This document shows positions 7,239 through 14,639 of a DNA stretch of 47,977 bases, one piece after another; within the stretch, counting starts at the first letter, position 1; each line of letters opens with the position of its first letter. The notes beneath the pieces were generated by a model that saw only the letters and a program-made list of their open reading frames with translations, searched no databases and had not been told where the DNA came from. Source of the DNA: a virus; IMG/VR virus record IMGVR_UViG_3300042876_000267, positions 1-47,977 of that record. One strand, 5' to 3'. The position numbers were made by a program, and so were the translations under genes.

Positions 7239-7958
7239 ATGGCCCGCAACTACAAACGAGACGCACGAGGACGCTTTGCAAGTGGTGGCGGGTCGTCTGG
7301 TGGTGGCGGGAAGAAGGCTGCCGGCAAGCCCAAGGTCACGGGTAAGGGCGCCGGAATGGGCGGCACAAAAAAGGGGCCTAATCTAAACCGCGACATTGGG
7401 CAAACGTCTAACCCTCGCGGCACTGTGGCGGCAGGATCTTTTAACAACCGCTCCAAGGTCAACAACAGGATCAAGTCCACCAGCCCGGCCAACGCATCCG
7501 GTAGAGAGCGCAGGCAGGAAGCACGTATTCTCGGTCAAGGCGCCGGTACCACCGTCAGACCTGCAGCGCCAAGGGCTGGCAAGGAAGTTGCGCCAAAAGC
7601 AAGGGCCAACGCCAAGCCCAGCGCGAAGAAGATGCCAAAAGCAACCAAGGCAAACGTAACCAAGAAAACCAAAAAGGTTTTCGGTGAGATCAACGCCAAG
7701 CGCGAGGCAATCCGGCAAGCTGACCCAGGCTCTAAAGGTCTTAAAAACCAAGCCATGAGCAAAAAGGCAGAGGCCGCCTTTGCCAAAACCAAGGAAGGGA
7801 AGCGGGAGAAGGCCCTTGGCCGCATGATGTTCAACCGCGAGCAAAACCGCGAGGCGACCATGTCAAGCGGCAGCGGTAACAAGGCGAAGCGTCGCGCCAA
7901 GGCGATGGGGCTCAAAATCACCAAAAGCCGCCCCAGCAGCAATAAGCGGGGAAAGTAG
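7239..7958 (+). CDS. Lys-rich RGRF-tagged protein; zero-frame product of a frameshift gene
   Basis: A 239-residue, extremely basic protein (MARNYKRDARGRFASGGGSS..., then many KK/AK/RA repeats, histone-like in composition). It is the third carrier of the N-terminal Y-x-RD-x-RGRF tag. Its last codons are CGG GGA AAG TAG, placing a canonical slippery heptamer immediately before the stop. The predicted -1 product adds about 177 residues. Its position among portal, scaffold and capsid genes and its charge suggest a DNA-condensing or packaged internal head protein; no database family is recognised. Confidence 0.8.
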   Translation: MARNYKRDARGRFASGGGSSGGGGKKAAGKPKVTGKGAGMGGTKKGPNLNRDIGQTSNPRGTVAAGSFNNRSKVNNRIKSTSPANASGRERRQEARILGQGAGTTVRPAAPRAGKEVAPKARANAKPSAKKMPKATKANVTKKTKKVFGEINAKREAIRQADPGSKGLKNQAMSKKAEAAFAKTKEGKREKALGRMMFNREQNREATMSSGSGNKAKRRAKAMGLKITKSRPSSNKRGK

Positions 7959-7980
7959 CGGCGGTCCCGGCACCCTCGGG
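7949..7980 (+). other. Programmed -1 ribosomal frameshift signal (GGGAAAG + stop + GC stem)
   Basis: G GGA AAG at 7949-7955 is in the X-XXY-YYZ register relative to the 7239 frame and is followed directly by TAG (7956-7958). Seven bases further on, CCCG (7966-7969) can pair with CGGG (7977-7980). Slippage gives GGG AAA GTA GCG..., which stays open to 8488. The GGGAAAG heptamer is the one known from lambda gene G/T frameshifting. Confidence 0.75.
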
Positions 7981-8488
7981 CGCAGCAAACAGCATCCGCC
8001 CTACTGGCCGCCCGGGGCCGCGCAACAGCATCCGTCCCTACCGCCCGGCAACGCCGCGTGGTCGTGACCTACAGATCGACCGCCAGGCAAGGGCAGGCAT
8101 TGAGCGCATCAAAGACGCTGGCCAGAAGCTGCGCGATGGCGTCAGCAAGGCGATGCCAAAGCTGAACAAGCTGAAGATGAAGCTCCAGCGCGACAATGCC
8201 CGCGCCATCATCGACCGTGGCAAGAAAGGTATTGATGGGGAGCTTGCCCGGATCGAGCTGAACACCATCGGCGGGAACATGGGCCGCAAAGCCATTCAAC
8301 GCAGGCTTGCCCGTGCGGCAGAGGGCGTCAAGCGCGGCAGCAAGGTGGCGCAGAAGGCGCAGGGCATCTACATGAACCAGCTTGCAGGAGGCTGGCCGAA
8401 GGGGCCTAGCAAGGGGAAGAACAACGTGACGCCAGGGCCACGGAGTAAGGAAAAGCCGCCGAAGCGTAAGCGGAAGAAGAAGCCGTAG
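7955..8488 (+). CDS. -1 frame extension of the 7239 gene
   Basis: The -1 frame from 7955 is open to the TAG at 8486-8488 and encodes about 177 residues. It has two similar repeats (NSIRPTGRPGPR and NSIRPYRPATPR), then helical, highly basic sequence ending KRKRKKKP. No ATG, GTG or TTG occurs in this frame before ATG 8153, yet residues coded from 7979 onward look as protein-like as those after it. So it is best read as the C-terminal part of a 416-residue fusion. An internal start at ATG 8153 (111 aa) is the alternative. Confidence 0.7.
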   Translation, partial: VAAVPAPSGAANSIRPTGRPGPRNSIRPYRPATPRGRDLQIDRQARAGIERIKDAGQKLRDGVSKAMPKLNKLKMKLQRDNARAIIDRGKKGIDGELARIELNTIGGNMGRKAIQRRLARAAEGVKRGSKVAQKAQGIYMNQLAGGWPKGPSKGKNNVTPGPRSKEKPPKRKRKKKP

Positions 8489-8496
8489 GGCAGCGG

Positions 8497-8502
8497 TATA
8501 AT
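8497..8502 (+). promoter_or_regulatory. Possible -10 element (TATAAT) before scaffold gene
   Basis: A perfect TATAAT 24 nt before the scaffold ATG. No clear -35 is present at the right distance. It may serve the scaffold and capsid genes. Confidence 0.4.
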
Positions 8503-8525
8503 GATGGCGTTGTAGCGCCTTTGTT

Positions 8526-9218
8526 ATGCCCCCCGAAGATCAGGAATTGACGGCCCCTGCTGTGTCGGCAGAAGAGGCGCGGGCAGAGGTCGAGCGTCTG
8601 CGGGCGAAGAACAAGGAGCTGCTGGATGAGAAGGCCAAGCTGAAGGACAAGGTGAAGGCCATCCCTGATGGGGTGGATGTTGCCGAGCTGCTGCGGTTCA
8701 AGGAGGAGACCGAGCGGCAAAAGCTGGAGAGTAAGGGGGACTACGACAAGGCCCGCCAGCAACTGCAGGAGCAGTACGACCGTGACATCAAGGCCCGTGA
8801 TGCGCGGATTGCTGAGCTGGAAGCCAAGGTGCGCGACTTTGAGCTGATCACCCCTGCCGCGTCGGTGCTGGCCCAGGTGGTGCATGAGCCGCAAGACGTG
8901 TTCGCCACAGGGAGGCTGAAGCCCGAGATGATTGAGCCTGGCGATGATGGCCCGGTGGTGGTTGAGGGGCTGGCAAGGGTGCCGCTGGCCGAGTGGGCAA
9001 AGCAGAAGCTCCCGGCCTACATGCTGAAGGCACCGAAGCCGCAGGGTACCGGCGCACCGGCAGGTGGCAGCGGCAGCGTGCCTGGCGACATGGTGGCAGG
9101 GCAGAAGAACCCGTTTACGCGGGAGCACTTCAACCTCTCGGAGCAGCAGCGCATCTTCGTGAGCAACCCGGCGCTTTACCAACAGCTCAAGGCCGCCGCC
9201 GCGTCCGTCGCACGATGA
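8526..9218 (+). CDS. Capsid scaffolding protein
   Basis: A 230-residue protein immediately before the major capsid gene, the canonical scaffold position. Residues 15-110 are a long charged coiled coil (EEARAEVERLRAKNKELLDE onwards). The C-terminal half is less structured, with a final helix. Scaffolds direct assembly of the procapsid and are then lost. No protease motif is visible, so a separate or host protease, or release without cleavage, is implied. Confidence 0.8.
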   Translation: MPPEDQELTAPAVSAEEARAEVERLRAKNKELLDEKAKLKDKVKAIPDGVDVAELLRFKEETERQKLESKGDYDKARQQLQEQYDRDIKARDARIAELEAKVRDFELITPAASVLAQVVHEPQDVFATGRLKPEMIEPGDDGPVVVEGLARVPLAEWAKQKLPAYMLKAPKPQGTGAPAGGSGSVPGDMVAGQKNPFTREHFNLSEQQRIFVSNPALYQQLKAAAASVAR

Positions 9219-9242
9219 TCGTTGCGATTCCGAAAGAAGTGT

Positions 9243-9303
9243 GCTAACCATTGCGTTAGCGGAAAGGCTTGTGGCCCCGCGTCGGCTTGTGGCCACCTAA
9301 CCC
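9243..9303 (+). promoter_or_regulatory. Major-capsid leader: hairpin, direct repeat and degenerate start element
   Basis: A perfect 6-bp stem GCTAAC/GTTAGC (9243-9260) is followed by two copies of GGCTTGTGGCC (9266-9276 and 9284-9294). A degenerate start-associated element GGCCACCTAACCC (9291-9303) begins 28 nt before the capsid ATG, the same distance as several exact copies. Together these suggest an expression-enhancing leader for the most abundant virion protein. Confidence 0.5.
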
Positions 9304-9318
9304 TTCTCCCGCAGAGGC

Positions 9319-10404
9319 ATGGCCTTTCTGTATCGGTCTGATACTCAGATCCTCAACCCGTTCAGTGAGTACATCTCTGAACAGACCACCCTTCGTTCCC
9401 GCTTCATCACCTCCGGCCTCGTTGACACCAGCCCGGTGATCACCGAGAACATCCGCAAGGGCGACACTTTCCAGATCCCCAACTGGGCCGCCAACCTTCA
9501 AGGCGCCGTGCAGGTGCCTCAGGAAGGCGTGATGCTGGACGTCAACAAGCTGGGTTCCAACATCCAGCGTGGCGTCGTGCATCACCGGGCCAATGCTTGG
9601 GGCGCCTCCGAGCTGGCCAAGCTCGCTGTTGGTGCTGCCAACGACCCCATGGCCGCCATCGGCGCCAAGGTGGCCGACTGGGTGGCCAATAGCCAGCAGG
9701 CTGACCTTCTCGCCACCCTGCGGGGCCTCTACGGCATCCCTGGCACTTCGGTGTCCGGCTATGCCATGGCCAGCATGGTGATCGACGGTGGCGGCTCTGG
9801 TGAAACCGACTTCAGCGTGTCCCACGTCGTCCGTGGTGACCTGCGCCTCGGGGAGGATGCTGATGCCTACGGCATCCTGATCATCCATCCAGATGTCAAC
9901 GCCTTCCTGAAGATCAGGGAGATGATCAACTACGTCCGCGCTGGTGAGCTTCCTGGCATCACCGCCTCCACCATCGCTGCCGGCAGCATCACTGCTTCCA
10001 ATGCGGTGTTTGGTGACAGCTCCGGCCAGTTCGAGACCAACGACAAGCTGGTTCCGACCTTTGCTGGCAAGCGGGTGATCGTTTCGGATGATGCCCCTCG
10101 GACCGGCTCGCCCGGTTCCTACCGGTACATGAGTTATCTGGCCAAGCCCGGTGCCATCGGCCTCGGCTTCCAGGCTCCTGTCCGTACCGAGTCGGACCGG
10201 GACATCCTGACCAGCGGCGGTGAGGACGTGCTCAAGGTTCAGTGGGACTGCTGCATGCACCTGCTGGGCTCCAACTATGCCGGCCCGACCGGCAGCGGCG
10301 TCCCGACTGCCACTGAGCTGGCAGCCTCTACCAGTTGGACCAAGGTGTTCAACGACAAGAACATCCCCATGGTTGGGATCGTTCACACCTGCCCCGTTTT
10401 CTGA
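9319..10404 (+). CDS. Major capsid protein (HK97 fold)
   Basis: A 361-residue coat protein. N-terminal arm and E-loop residues (TLRSRFITSGLVDTSPVITE) are followed by the P-domain segment YGILIIHPDVNAFLKIREMI and the A-domain region GKRVIVSDDAPRTGSPGSYR. This pattern and length are typical of phage coat proteins of the group with YG-(I/L)-L-(I/V)-H-P-D-V. It follows the scaffold and precedes small beta-rich head proteins. No N-terminal delta domain is evident, matching the use of a separate scaffold. Confidence 0.9.
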   Translation: MAFLYRSDTQILNPFSEYISEQTTLRSRFITSGLVDTSPVITENIRKGDTFQIPNWAANLQGAVQVPQEGVMLDVNKLGSNIQRGVVHHRANAWGASELAKLAVGAANDPMAAIGAKVADWVANSQQADLLATLRGLYGIPGTSVSGYAMASMVIDGGGSGETDFSVSHVVRGDLRLGEDADAYGILIIHPDVNAFLKIREMINYVRAGELPGITASTIAAGSITASNAVFGDSSGQFETNDKLVPTFAGKRVIVSDDAPRTGSPGSYRYMSYLAKPGAIGLGFQAPVRTESDRDILTSGGEDVLKVQWDCCMHLLGSNYAGPTGSGVPTATELAASTSWTKVFNDKNIPMVGIVHTCPVF

Positions 10405-10415
10405 GGTAACTAACC

Positions 10416-10796
10416 ATGGCTGGAATGTTTCACCTTGAGGACGGCGCCAGTCGCCGGATGCTCAACGGGCGGGTGCTGCTGGCAGCCTCTGATGCTGCTA
10501 CCACGCTGACCGCTGCACAGTCGATCAACTCGGTCATCACGATGACCCCCACTGCTGGTCGTGCCGTCACCACTCCGGTGGCGGCCGACATCATCGCGGA
10601 GCTTTCTGAGTTCCGGGTTGGCAGCACCTGGGAGGTCACCATCGTGAACCTTGCGAGTGCTACCCATGCGATCACCTTCACCGCGGGCGCCACTGGCGTC
10701 ACGGTGGTGGGTCTGGCGACTGTGGCTGCCAACACGTCTGCGACCTTCATTGGGCGCATGACCACGGCCACCACGATTGCCTTCTACCGGAAGTGA
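10416..10796 (+). CDS. Putative head decoration protein
   Basis: A 126-residue beta-rich, Thr/Ala-rich protein (MAGMFHLEDGASRRMLNGRV...) directly after the capsid gene, a common place for decoration (cement) proteins. A degenerate start element GGTAACTAACC abuts its ATG. The assignment rests on position and composition only. Confidence 0.55.
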   Translation: MAGMFHLEDGASRRMLNGRVLLAASDAATTLTAAQSINSVITMTPTAGRAVTTPVAADIIAELSEFRVGSTWEVTIVNLASATHAITFTAGATGVTVVGLATVAANTSATFIGRMTTATTIAFYRK

Positions 10797-10800
10797 TCGG

Positions 10801-10950
10801 ATGGGCCTGACTGCTGCGAAGCGGTGGGCACAGGTGCGGGCCGCTGGGGGGCAACCTCCGGCGGCTTTGCCGTCTGTGAAGCCGCAGGAGGGTGAGCAAC
10901 CTAAGCAAAGACGACCCCGTAAGCCGAAGGTGACCCGCGATGAAGATTGA
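10801..10950 (+). CDS. Small basic protein (49 aa)
   Basis: ATG to TGA gives MGLTAAKRWAQVRAAGGQPP... with a C-terminal basic run (QRRPRKPKV). It overlaps the start of the next gene by 11 nt. Its middle contains the start-associated element used by gene 10940. Function unknown; short but well placed. Confidence 0.5.
   Translation: MGLTAAKRWAQVRAAGGQPPAALPSVKPQEGEQPKQRRPRKPKVTRDED
10895..10906 (+). promoter_or_regulatory. Start-associated element (AGCAACCTAAGC)
   Basis: One mismatch from the core consensus, 33 nt before the ATG at 10940. This is the longest spacing among the recognised copies. Confidence 0.5.
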
Positions 10951-11188
10951 CGTGTTTGACATGGGGTTTGAGCACATCTCAGACACCGCAGCGCATACGG
11001 GGAACTTCTGCCGGATCTATGCGCTGGCCACAGCGGTGATCGCGTCCGCGACCGTGAGGGGCCTGACGGCAGGCTCTAACGCTTTCACGAGTGTGCCGCT
11101 GCCTGCTGGGTCTTACATCGATGGGCAGTTCAGCAGCATCACGCTGGCATCGGGCCGGGTGATTGCTTACCGGGCGGATCGTGGCTAA
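10940..11188 (+). CDS. Small beta-rich virion protein
   Basis: An 82-residue protein (MKIDVFDMGFEHISDTAAHT...) whose pattern of alternating hydrophobic residues and final LASGRVIAYRADRG suggests a small beta barrel, like auxiliary head or decoration subunits. It is packed between head genes and followed by an overlapping 43-residue basic protein. No family recognised. Confidence 0.6.
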   Translation: MKIDVFDMGFEHISDTAAHTGNFCRIYALATAVIASATVRGLTAGSNAFTSVPLPAGSYIDGQFSSITLASGRVIAYRADRG

Positions 11189-11312
11189 GGCGAAGGCTGG
11201 GCATAGCGGCACCCTGAAGCCCGTGAGCGTGGAGAAGACGACGCGGCAGGGGAGCGGGCGGCGGAGTAGGCCCAGCCACGGGCGTAAGCTGTCCCGTGGG
11301 CAGGGACGATGA
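11181..11312 (+). CDS. Small basic protein, GTG start (43 aa)
   Basis: GTG to TGA encodes MAKAKAGHSGTLKPVSVEKT... ending KLSRGQGR, strongly basic. It overlaps the preceding stop by 8 nt, and its TGA is directly followed by ATG 11313. The tight packing argues it is real, but it is short and has no recognised family. Confidence 0.45.
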   Translation: MAKAKAGHSGTLKPVSVEKTTRQGSGRRSRPSHGRKLSRGQGR

Positions 11313-12353
11313 ATGGACCCCGTTGAGGTCTTTCTTCGCAATGCCCTGAAGCAGAAAGGCGTAGAGGACCGGGCCATCCGTGCAGCATTGAAGCGGCTGC
11401 GGCCGGTGATGGCCCAGATCAGGCTGCTGGTGACCGACTCCGGCGTGTTGGCACTGCGCCCCGACCGAGAGCGCCTGATTGCTGCCGTGACCAGCAGGGC
11501 AGCGCAGATCATCCAGCAGGAGTGGGGCCAGCCGGCGCTGGATCAGTTCCGCGAGTCGCTAGGGCCATATCTGAACGATCAGGCGCAGTTCGCCAGGGAC
11601 ATGGTGGAGTCGGCAGGGGGCACCCTAAACCGGCCCAACGTGGTGACGGCCAACCCCATTGCAGCGACGCAGCAGGCGATGGTGGGCGGGCGCCCGCTGG
11701 TGGATCAGATGCTGCTGGGAATCCCGGCGCAGGCAGCCGAAAGGTTGGCGCAGTTCATCAGGATGGGCAGCGGTGTCGAGCCTGGGGAGGTGCTGGCGCG
11801 ATATGACAACGCGGTGGTGCGCCGGGTGGAGAACACGATCAGCGCGACGATCACCAGCGGGGTGCAGGCGACGGGCGACCTGTACCAGATGGCGGTGTAT
11901 CAGCTAGAGGCCGATCCGGCATGGCTGGAGGGGAAGCTGCAATGGACGGCGACGCTGGATAGTGCTGTCTGCCCGGTGTGCGTTGGGCTAGACGGCAAGG
12001 ACTACACGATTGGCGAGCCTGGGCAGTATTGGGACGGGCAGAACAAGGTGGACCCGCACTACAACTGCCGGTGCTACATGGTGCCGCAGAAATGGCGCAA
12101 GGATGGGCAGGAGCGCATTGTCGAGGGGGACGACGGTGAACGTGCGCTGAACTTCCGCCGGTCGGCCAAGGTATGGGTGCGGGAGAACCCGGAGACGGCC
12201 CGCGAGATTTTCGGCCAGACTCTCGGCAGCAGGCTGGTGGGATCTTGGCCCGATAACGACTGGGGGCGGCGGCAACTGGAGCGGTTCGGCCCGCCGGAGG
12301 TGATTTCGTTCAACAAGGCGCTTAAGATATGGCAGTCCCCGGCGCCTGACTGA
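11313..12353 (+). CDS. Minor head protein (SPP1 gp7 / Mu gpF type)
   Basis: A 346-residue protein with the hallmark C-terminal module of the phage head morphogenesis family: WTATLDSAVCPVCVGLDG, then DPHYNCRCYMVP, i.e. C-x2-C followed by H-x2-CRC, a metal-binding pattern shared by SPP1 gp7 and Mu gpF. The N-terminal 200 residues are helical. These proteins sit in few copies inside the head near the portal and can assist DNA ejection. Here the gene follows rather than precedes the capsid gene, a moderate departure from the usual order. Confidence 0.85.
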   Translation: MDPVEVFLRNALKQKGVEDRAIRAALKRLRPVMAQIRLLVTDSGVLALRPDRERLIAAVTSRAAQIIQQEWGQPALDQFRESLGPYLNDQAQFARDMVESAGGTLNRPNVVTANPIAATQQAMVGGRPLVDQMLLGIPAQAAERLAQFIRMGSGVEPGEVLARYDNAVVRRVENTISATITSGVQATGDLYQMAVYQLEADPAWLEGKLQWTATLDSAVCPVCVGLDGKDYTIGEPGQYWDGQNKVDPHYNCRCYMVPQKWRKDGQERIVEGDDGERALNFRRSAKVWVRENPETAREIFGQTLGSRLVGSWPDNDWGRRQLERFGPPEVISFNKALKIWQSPAPD

Positions 12354-12517
12354 TGCTCGGCTATCCCCTGCCTGACATGAAGCAAGAGCTTATGGAAGCG
12401 CTTGCCAAAGGGCTGCGGAATGGCGTCACGACCGTTGAGGCCGTGGGGATGCTGCAGGTTCTCAGCAATGGGCTGCTGAACGACACCATCGACTTTGACG
12501 CAGAGGAGAGCGACTGA
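12353..12517 (+). CDS. Small acidic helical protein (54 aa)
   Basis: MLGYPLPDMKQELMEALAKG... ending TIDFDAEESD. The start overlaps the preceding stop by TGATG, and its own TGA overlaps the ATG at 12517. Two predicted helices and an acidic tail. Function unknown; translational coupling on both sides supports it. Confidence 0.65.
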   Translation: MLGYPLPDMKQELMEALAKGLRNGVTTVEAVGMLQVLSNGLLNDTIDFDAEESD

Positions 12518-13089
12518 TGCCGTCCGCCATTGATGCCACAGTCGGCGGCACCGCTGCCAATAGCTACATCACGGTGGCTGAGGGGACGGCGTTTGCTGAC
12601 GACGTGATTGGCACCGTGGCATGGACCGGGGCTTCCTCTGACAACCGGATTCGTGCCCTGCTGGCGGCCACGGCCCGCCTTGACGAACTTGAGTGGATTG
12701 GCGCTCAGGCTGCCACCACACAGGCCCTCGCATGGCCCCGGACGGGGGCTAAGTGCGGGGAGAAGGACTACGCCAGCAACGTGATCCCTGCGGAGGTGAA
12801 GCGGGGCACGTTCGATCTGGCCAACTTGCTGCTGAGCGACATCACCACCGACCCATTCAGCACGGTGGCGCAGGTGACGGGCGAGCTGGTGCCGGGGATC
12901 AGCAACCAGGCGCTTAAGTCCGTCAACCTTGGCAACGGCGCCCTTAGCCTCGACTTCAAGGATGCCAGCAGCGCCCCCAGCGTCCGCAATGCGCTGAACG
13001 TGCTGCCGTCGCTGGCCACCCTGTTCGGCTGCCTGTGCCTCACGTCGCCCGTCTCCACGGTGCGGCGCATTGCACTTTCCAGATCGTGA
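12517..13089 (+). CDS. Head-tail connector (DnaT-like adaptor family)
   Basis: A 190-residue protein with the pattern TAANSYITVAEGTAFADDVI, repeated Leu/Ala helices, LDELEWIGAQAATTQALAWP and IPAEVKRGTFDLANLL. This matches the adaptor family often annotated as DnaT-like ssDNA-binding protein in phages, which bridges portal and tail. Its position after the minor head protein fits. No role in replication is implied. Confidence 0.75.
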   Translation: MPSAIDATVGGTAANSYITVAEGTAFADDVIGTVAWTGASSDNRIRALLAATARLDELEWIGAQAATTQALAWPRTGAKCGEKDYASNVIPAEVKRGTFDLANLLLSDITTDPFSTVAQVTGELVPGISNQALKSVNLGNGALSLDFKDASSAPSVRNALNVLPSLATLFGCLCLTSPVSTVRRIALSRS

Positions 13090-13092
13090 GCC

Positions 13093-13668
13093 ATGGCCAG
13101 GAAGTGCCGCGATCAGCTCACTCTCCTGGTGCCGATGGGATACGCGGAGGAGAAGATCCGCGCCGAGCCGCTGCTGGAGAAGCCGCTGAGCCCTGAGGAG
13201 CGGCGCAGGATCGACCGGCTCTACAGGGAAAACCAGAGGCTGGTGTGGAAGTGCCAGCACGAGATGGCGTTGCTGTTTCCAAGCATCGGTCGGGAGCAGA
13301 TCAATTCATGCGTTGACGTGGGCTTCCTGAAGGCGGCAAGGGTGCACGATGCCGAGAAGGGCAAGCTGTCCACCCGGTTCTATGTGGACGCTCGGGGCGA
13401 ATGTACCCACTGGCTGCGGGCGCATGGCTACGGGGTGAGCGCACCGGGGAAGGTGCGGGAGCTGGGCGGGAAGCTGCGGCAACTGATGGGGCAGGGCCTG
13501 ACGACGGAGCAGGCGCTGAGGGAGATCAATGCACAGCGGAAGGTGCCTGCGACGCTGGAGGAGGCGAAGGATGCGCTGCTGGCCACGGCAGGCATCGCGC
13601 ACGAGGTGAACAACTGGGAAGCGCACTACTGCCCTAGGCCGCAGCCGTGGGAGGTTGTAGATCCCTAG
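13093..13668 (+). CDS. Sigma-70-like factor (regions 2-3 only)
   Basis: A 191-residue protein resembling an RNA polymerase sigma factor. Residues 44-110 match region 2: YRENQRLVWKCQHE, then DVGFLKAARVHDAEKGKLST and RFYVDARGECTHWLR, corresponding to the DLIQEG...FDP-KG-FSTYA...IR pattern. Residues 115-165 resemble region 3 (APGKVRELGGKLRQLMGQGL). Region 4 (-35 binding) is missing, as the protein ends soon after. If functional it would recognise a -10-type site only. It lies inside the structural module just before the tail tube gene, so a late regulator is plausible. The region-2 resemblance is good; activity is unproven. Confidence 0.65.
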   Translation: MARKCRDQLTLLVPMGYAEEKIRAEPLLEKPLSPEERRRIDRLYRENQRLVWKCQHEMALLFPSIGREQINSCVDVGFLKAARVHDAEKGKLSTRFYVDARGECTHWLRAHGYGVSAPGKVRELGGKLRQLMGQGLTTEQALREINAQRKVPATLEEAKDALLATAGIAHEVNNWEAHYCPRPQPWEVVDP

Positions 13669-13862
13669 CGGCGCCAAGGCAACAGGGACAGCAGGCGCTT
13701 CCATAAGCCCATCCGTGCATAGCGGGCTTTGCCGCGTGTCACACGGACACTGGAGATAAAACCAAGGCGCCAGACGTTCTGGCAATCGCTTGGATATGGC
13801 TCAGTTGGCTCAGAAAACTGCATAGCGGGGTGATGGTGCGAATCCGCATCCTAGGCCGGCGC
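13669..13862 (+). other. Non-coding spacer with stacked hairpins and a tRNA-like remnant
   Basis: Seen here: AAGCCC/GGGCTT stem (13705-13729, no T tract), GTGTC/GACAC stem (13736-13750), a strong two-part hairpin CCAAG...GCCAGA-cgt-TCTGGC...CTTGG (13762-13793), and TGCATAGCGGG twice. Bases about 13792-13852 recall a decayed tRNA: GGATATG can pair with CGCATCC (6 of 7), with GGCTCAGTTGG and GCGAATC where D- and T-loops would be. The total of about 60 nt is too short for a working tRNA. Probably an untranslated leader of the tail operon. Confidence 0.4.
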
Positions 13863-13863
13863 G

Positions 13864-13875
13864 GGCAACCTAGGC
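13864..13875 (+). promoter_or_regulatory. Start-associated element (GGCAACCTAGGC)
   Basis: Consensus copy, 15 nt before the ATG of the tail tube protein at 13891, at the end of the hairpin-rich spacer. Confidence 0.7.
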
Positions 13876-13890
13876 AAACGCGCTACGACC

Positions 13891-14637
13891 ATGCCTGCCG
13901 GCGAGTACCTGATCAACTTCGACCACGAGCTGTGGATTGCCAAGGGCACCACCAGCTCGGCCGTCCCCACCAGCACGTCTTCGATGACGCGGGTGTTCAA
14001 CCTGACTGATGCTTCGATGAGTAGCACCAGCAGCACCCAGAACGTGCAGGACTGGGATTCGGACCCGACCAGCGAGAGGGCCGCAGTTCTGAGCATCGCC
14101 AAGACGATGCCGGTTGTCCTGAACCTTTCGCCTGGGGATCCTGGCTATCAGATCCTGATGGAGGTGAACGAGGGCGGCACCAACAACCTGGCGGTGCAGT
14201 ATTGGCGCCAGTCGGCCAAGGTGCCCGGCACTGCTGGTTTCCCTGAGGTGCGGGCTGGCATTGCCACCGTCACCGGCTTCCAAGAAGGTCTGGCCGTGGC
14301 TGGCGTTGGCGCCATGACTTTCACCCTGACGGCGTTTGGCGGCTCGACCTGGTATCCGCAGGGTGCTGGGATTGCCACGCTGACCGTGACCACGGGCGGT
14401 AGCGGGCTGACCCCTGCGACCTACACCGGGGTGGCCCTGCAGCGTGTGGGCATCGGCGGGCGCAATGCCACGGCCACCATCGTGGTGGCTGCTGGTGGTG
14501 GAGTGACGGCGGCGCCGACCATCGTTGCCGGCGGCCAGAACTGGAGGGTTGGGGACGTGGTGACGGTGGCGCTGGGGGATGTGGGCGGCGTCGCGCCTGA
14601 TGTTGCCCCGACTTTCACGGTAGCCACGGTGGCCTGA
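13891..14637 (+). CDS. Major tail tube protein
   Basis: A 248-residue protein two genes upstream of the tape measure. The N-terminal half (EYLINFDHELWIAKGTTSSA..., VQDWDSDPTSERAAVLSIAK) fits a tail tube subunit. Residues 145-248 form a Gly/Thr/Val-rich beta domain, probably an Ig-like or surface-exposed addition common on siphovirus tail tubes. It is monocistronic in effect, since the next two genes face the other way. Assignment is by context and composition. Confidence 0.7.
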   Translation: MPAGEYLINFDHELWIAKGTTSSAVPTSTSSMTRVFNLTDASMSSTSSTQNVQDWDSDPTSERAAVLSIAKTMPVVLNLSPGDPGYQILMEVNEGGTNNLAVQYWRQSAKVPGTAGFPEVRAGIATVTGFQEGLAVAGVGAMTFTLTAFGGSTWYPQGAGIATLTVTTGGSGLTPATYTGVALQRVGIGGRNATATIVVAAGGGVTAAPTIVAGGQNWRVGDVVTVALGDVGGVAPDVAPTFTVATVA

Positions 14638-14639
14638 GG

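Noticed and set aside
8406-10386. Two long minus-strand frames (296 and 376 codons) opposite scaffold and capsid genes
   Set aside because: They mirror strongly coding plus-strand genes in GC-rich DNA; translations are low-complexity and have no start signals.
12361-13260. Minus-strand frame of 299 codons opposite the adaptor and sigma-like genes
   Set aside because: Antisense shadow; His/Arg/Gln-rich translation without domain character.
13792-13852. A functional tRNA gene
   Set aside because: Only about 60 nt, with no proper D or anticodon stem and a mismatch in the acceptor stem; kept only as a remnant.
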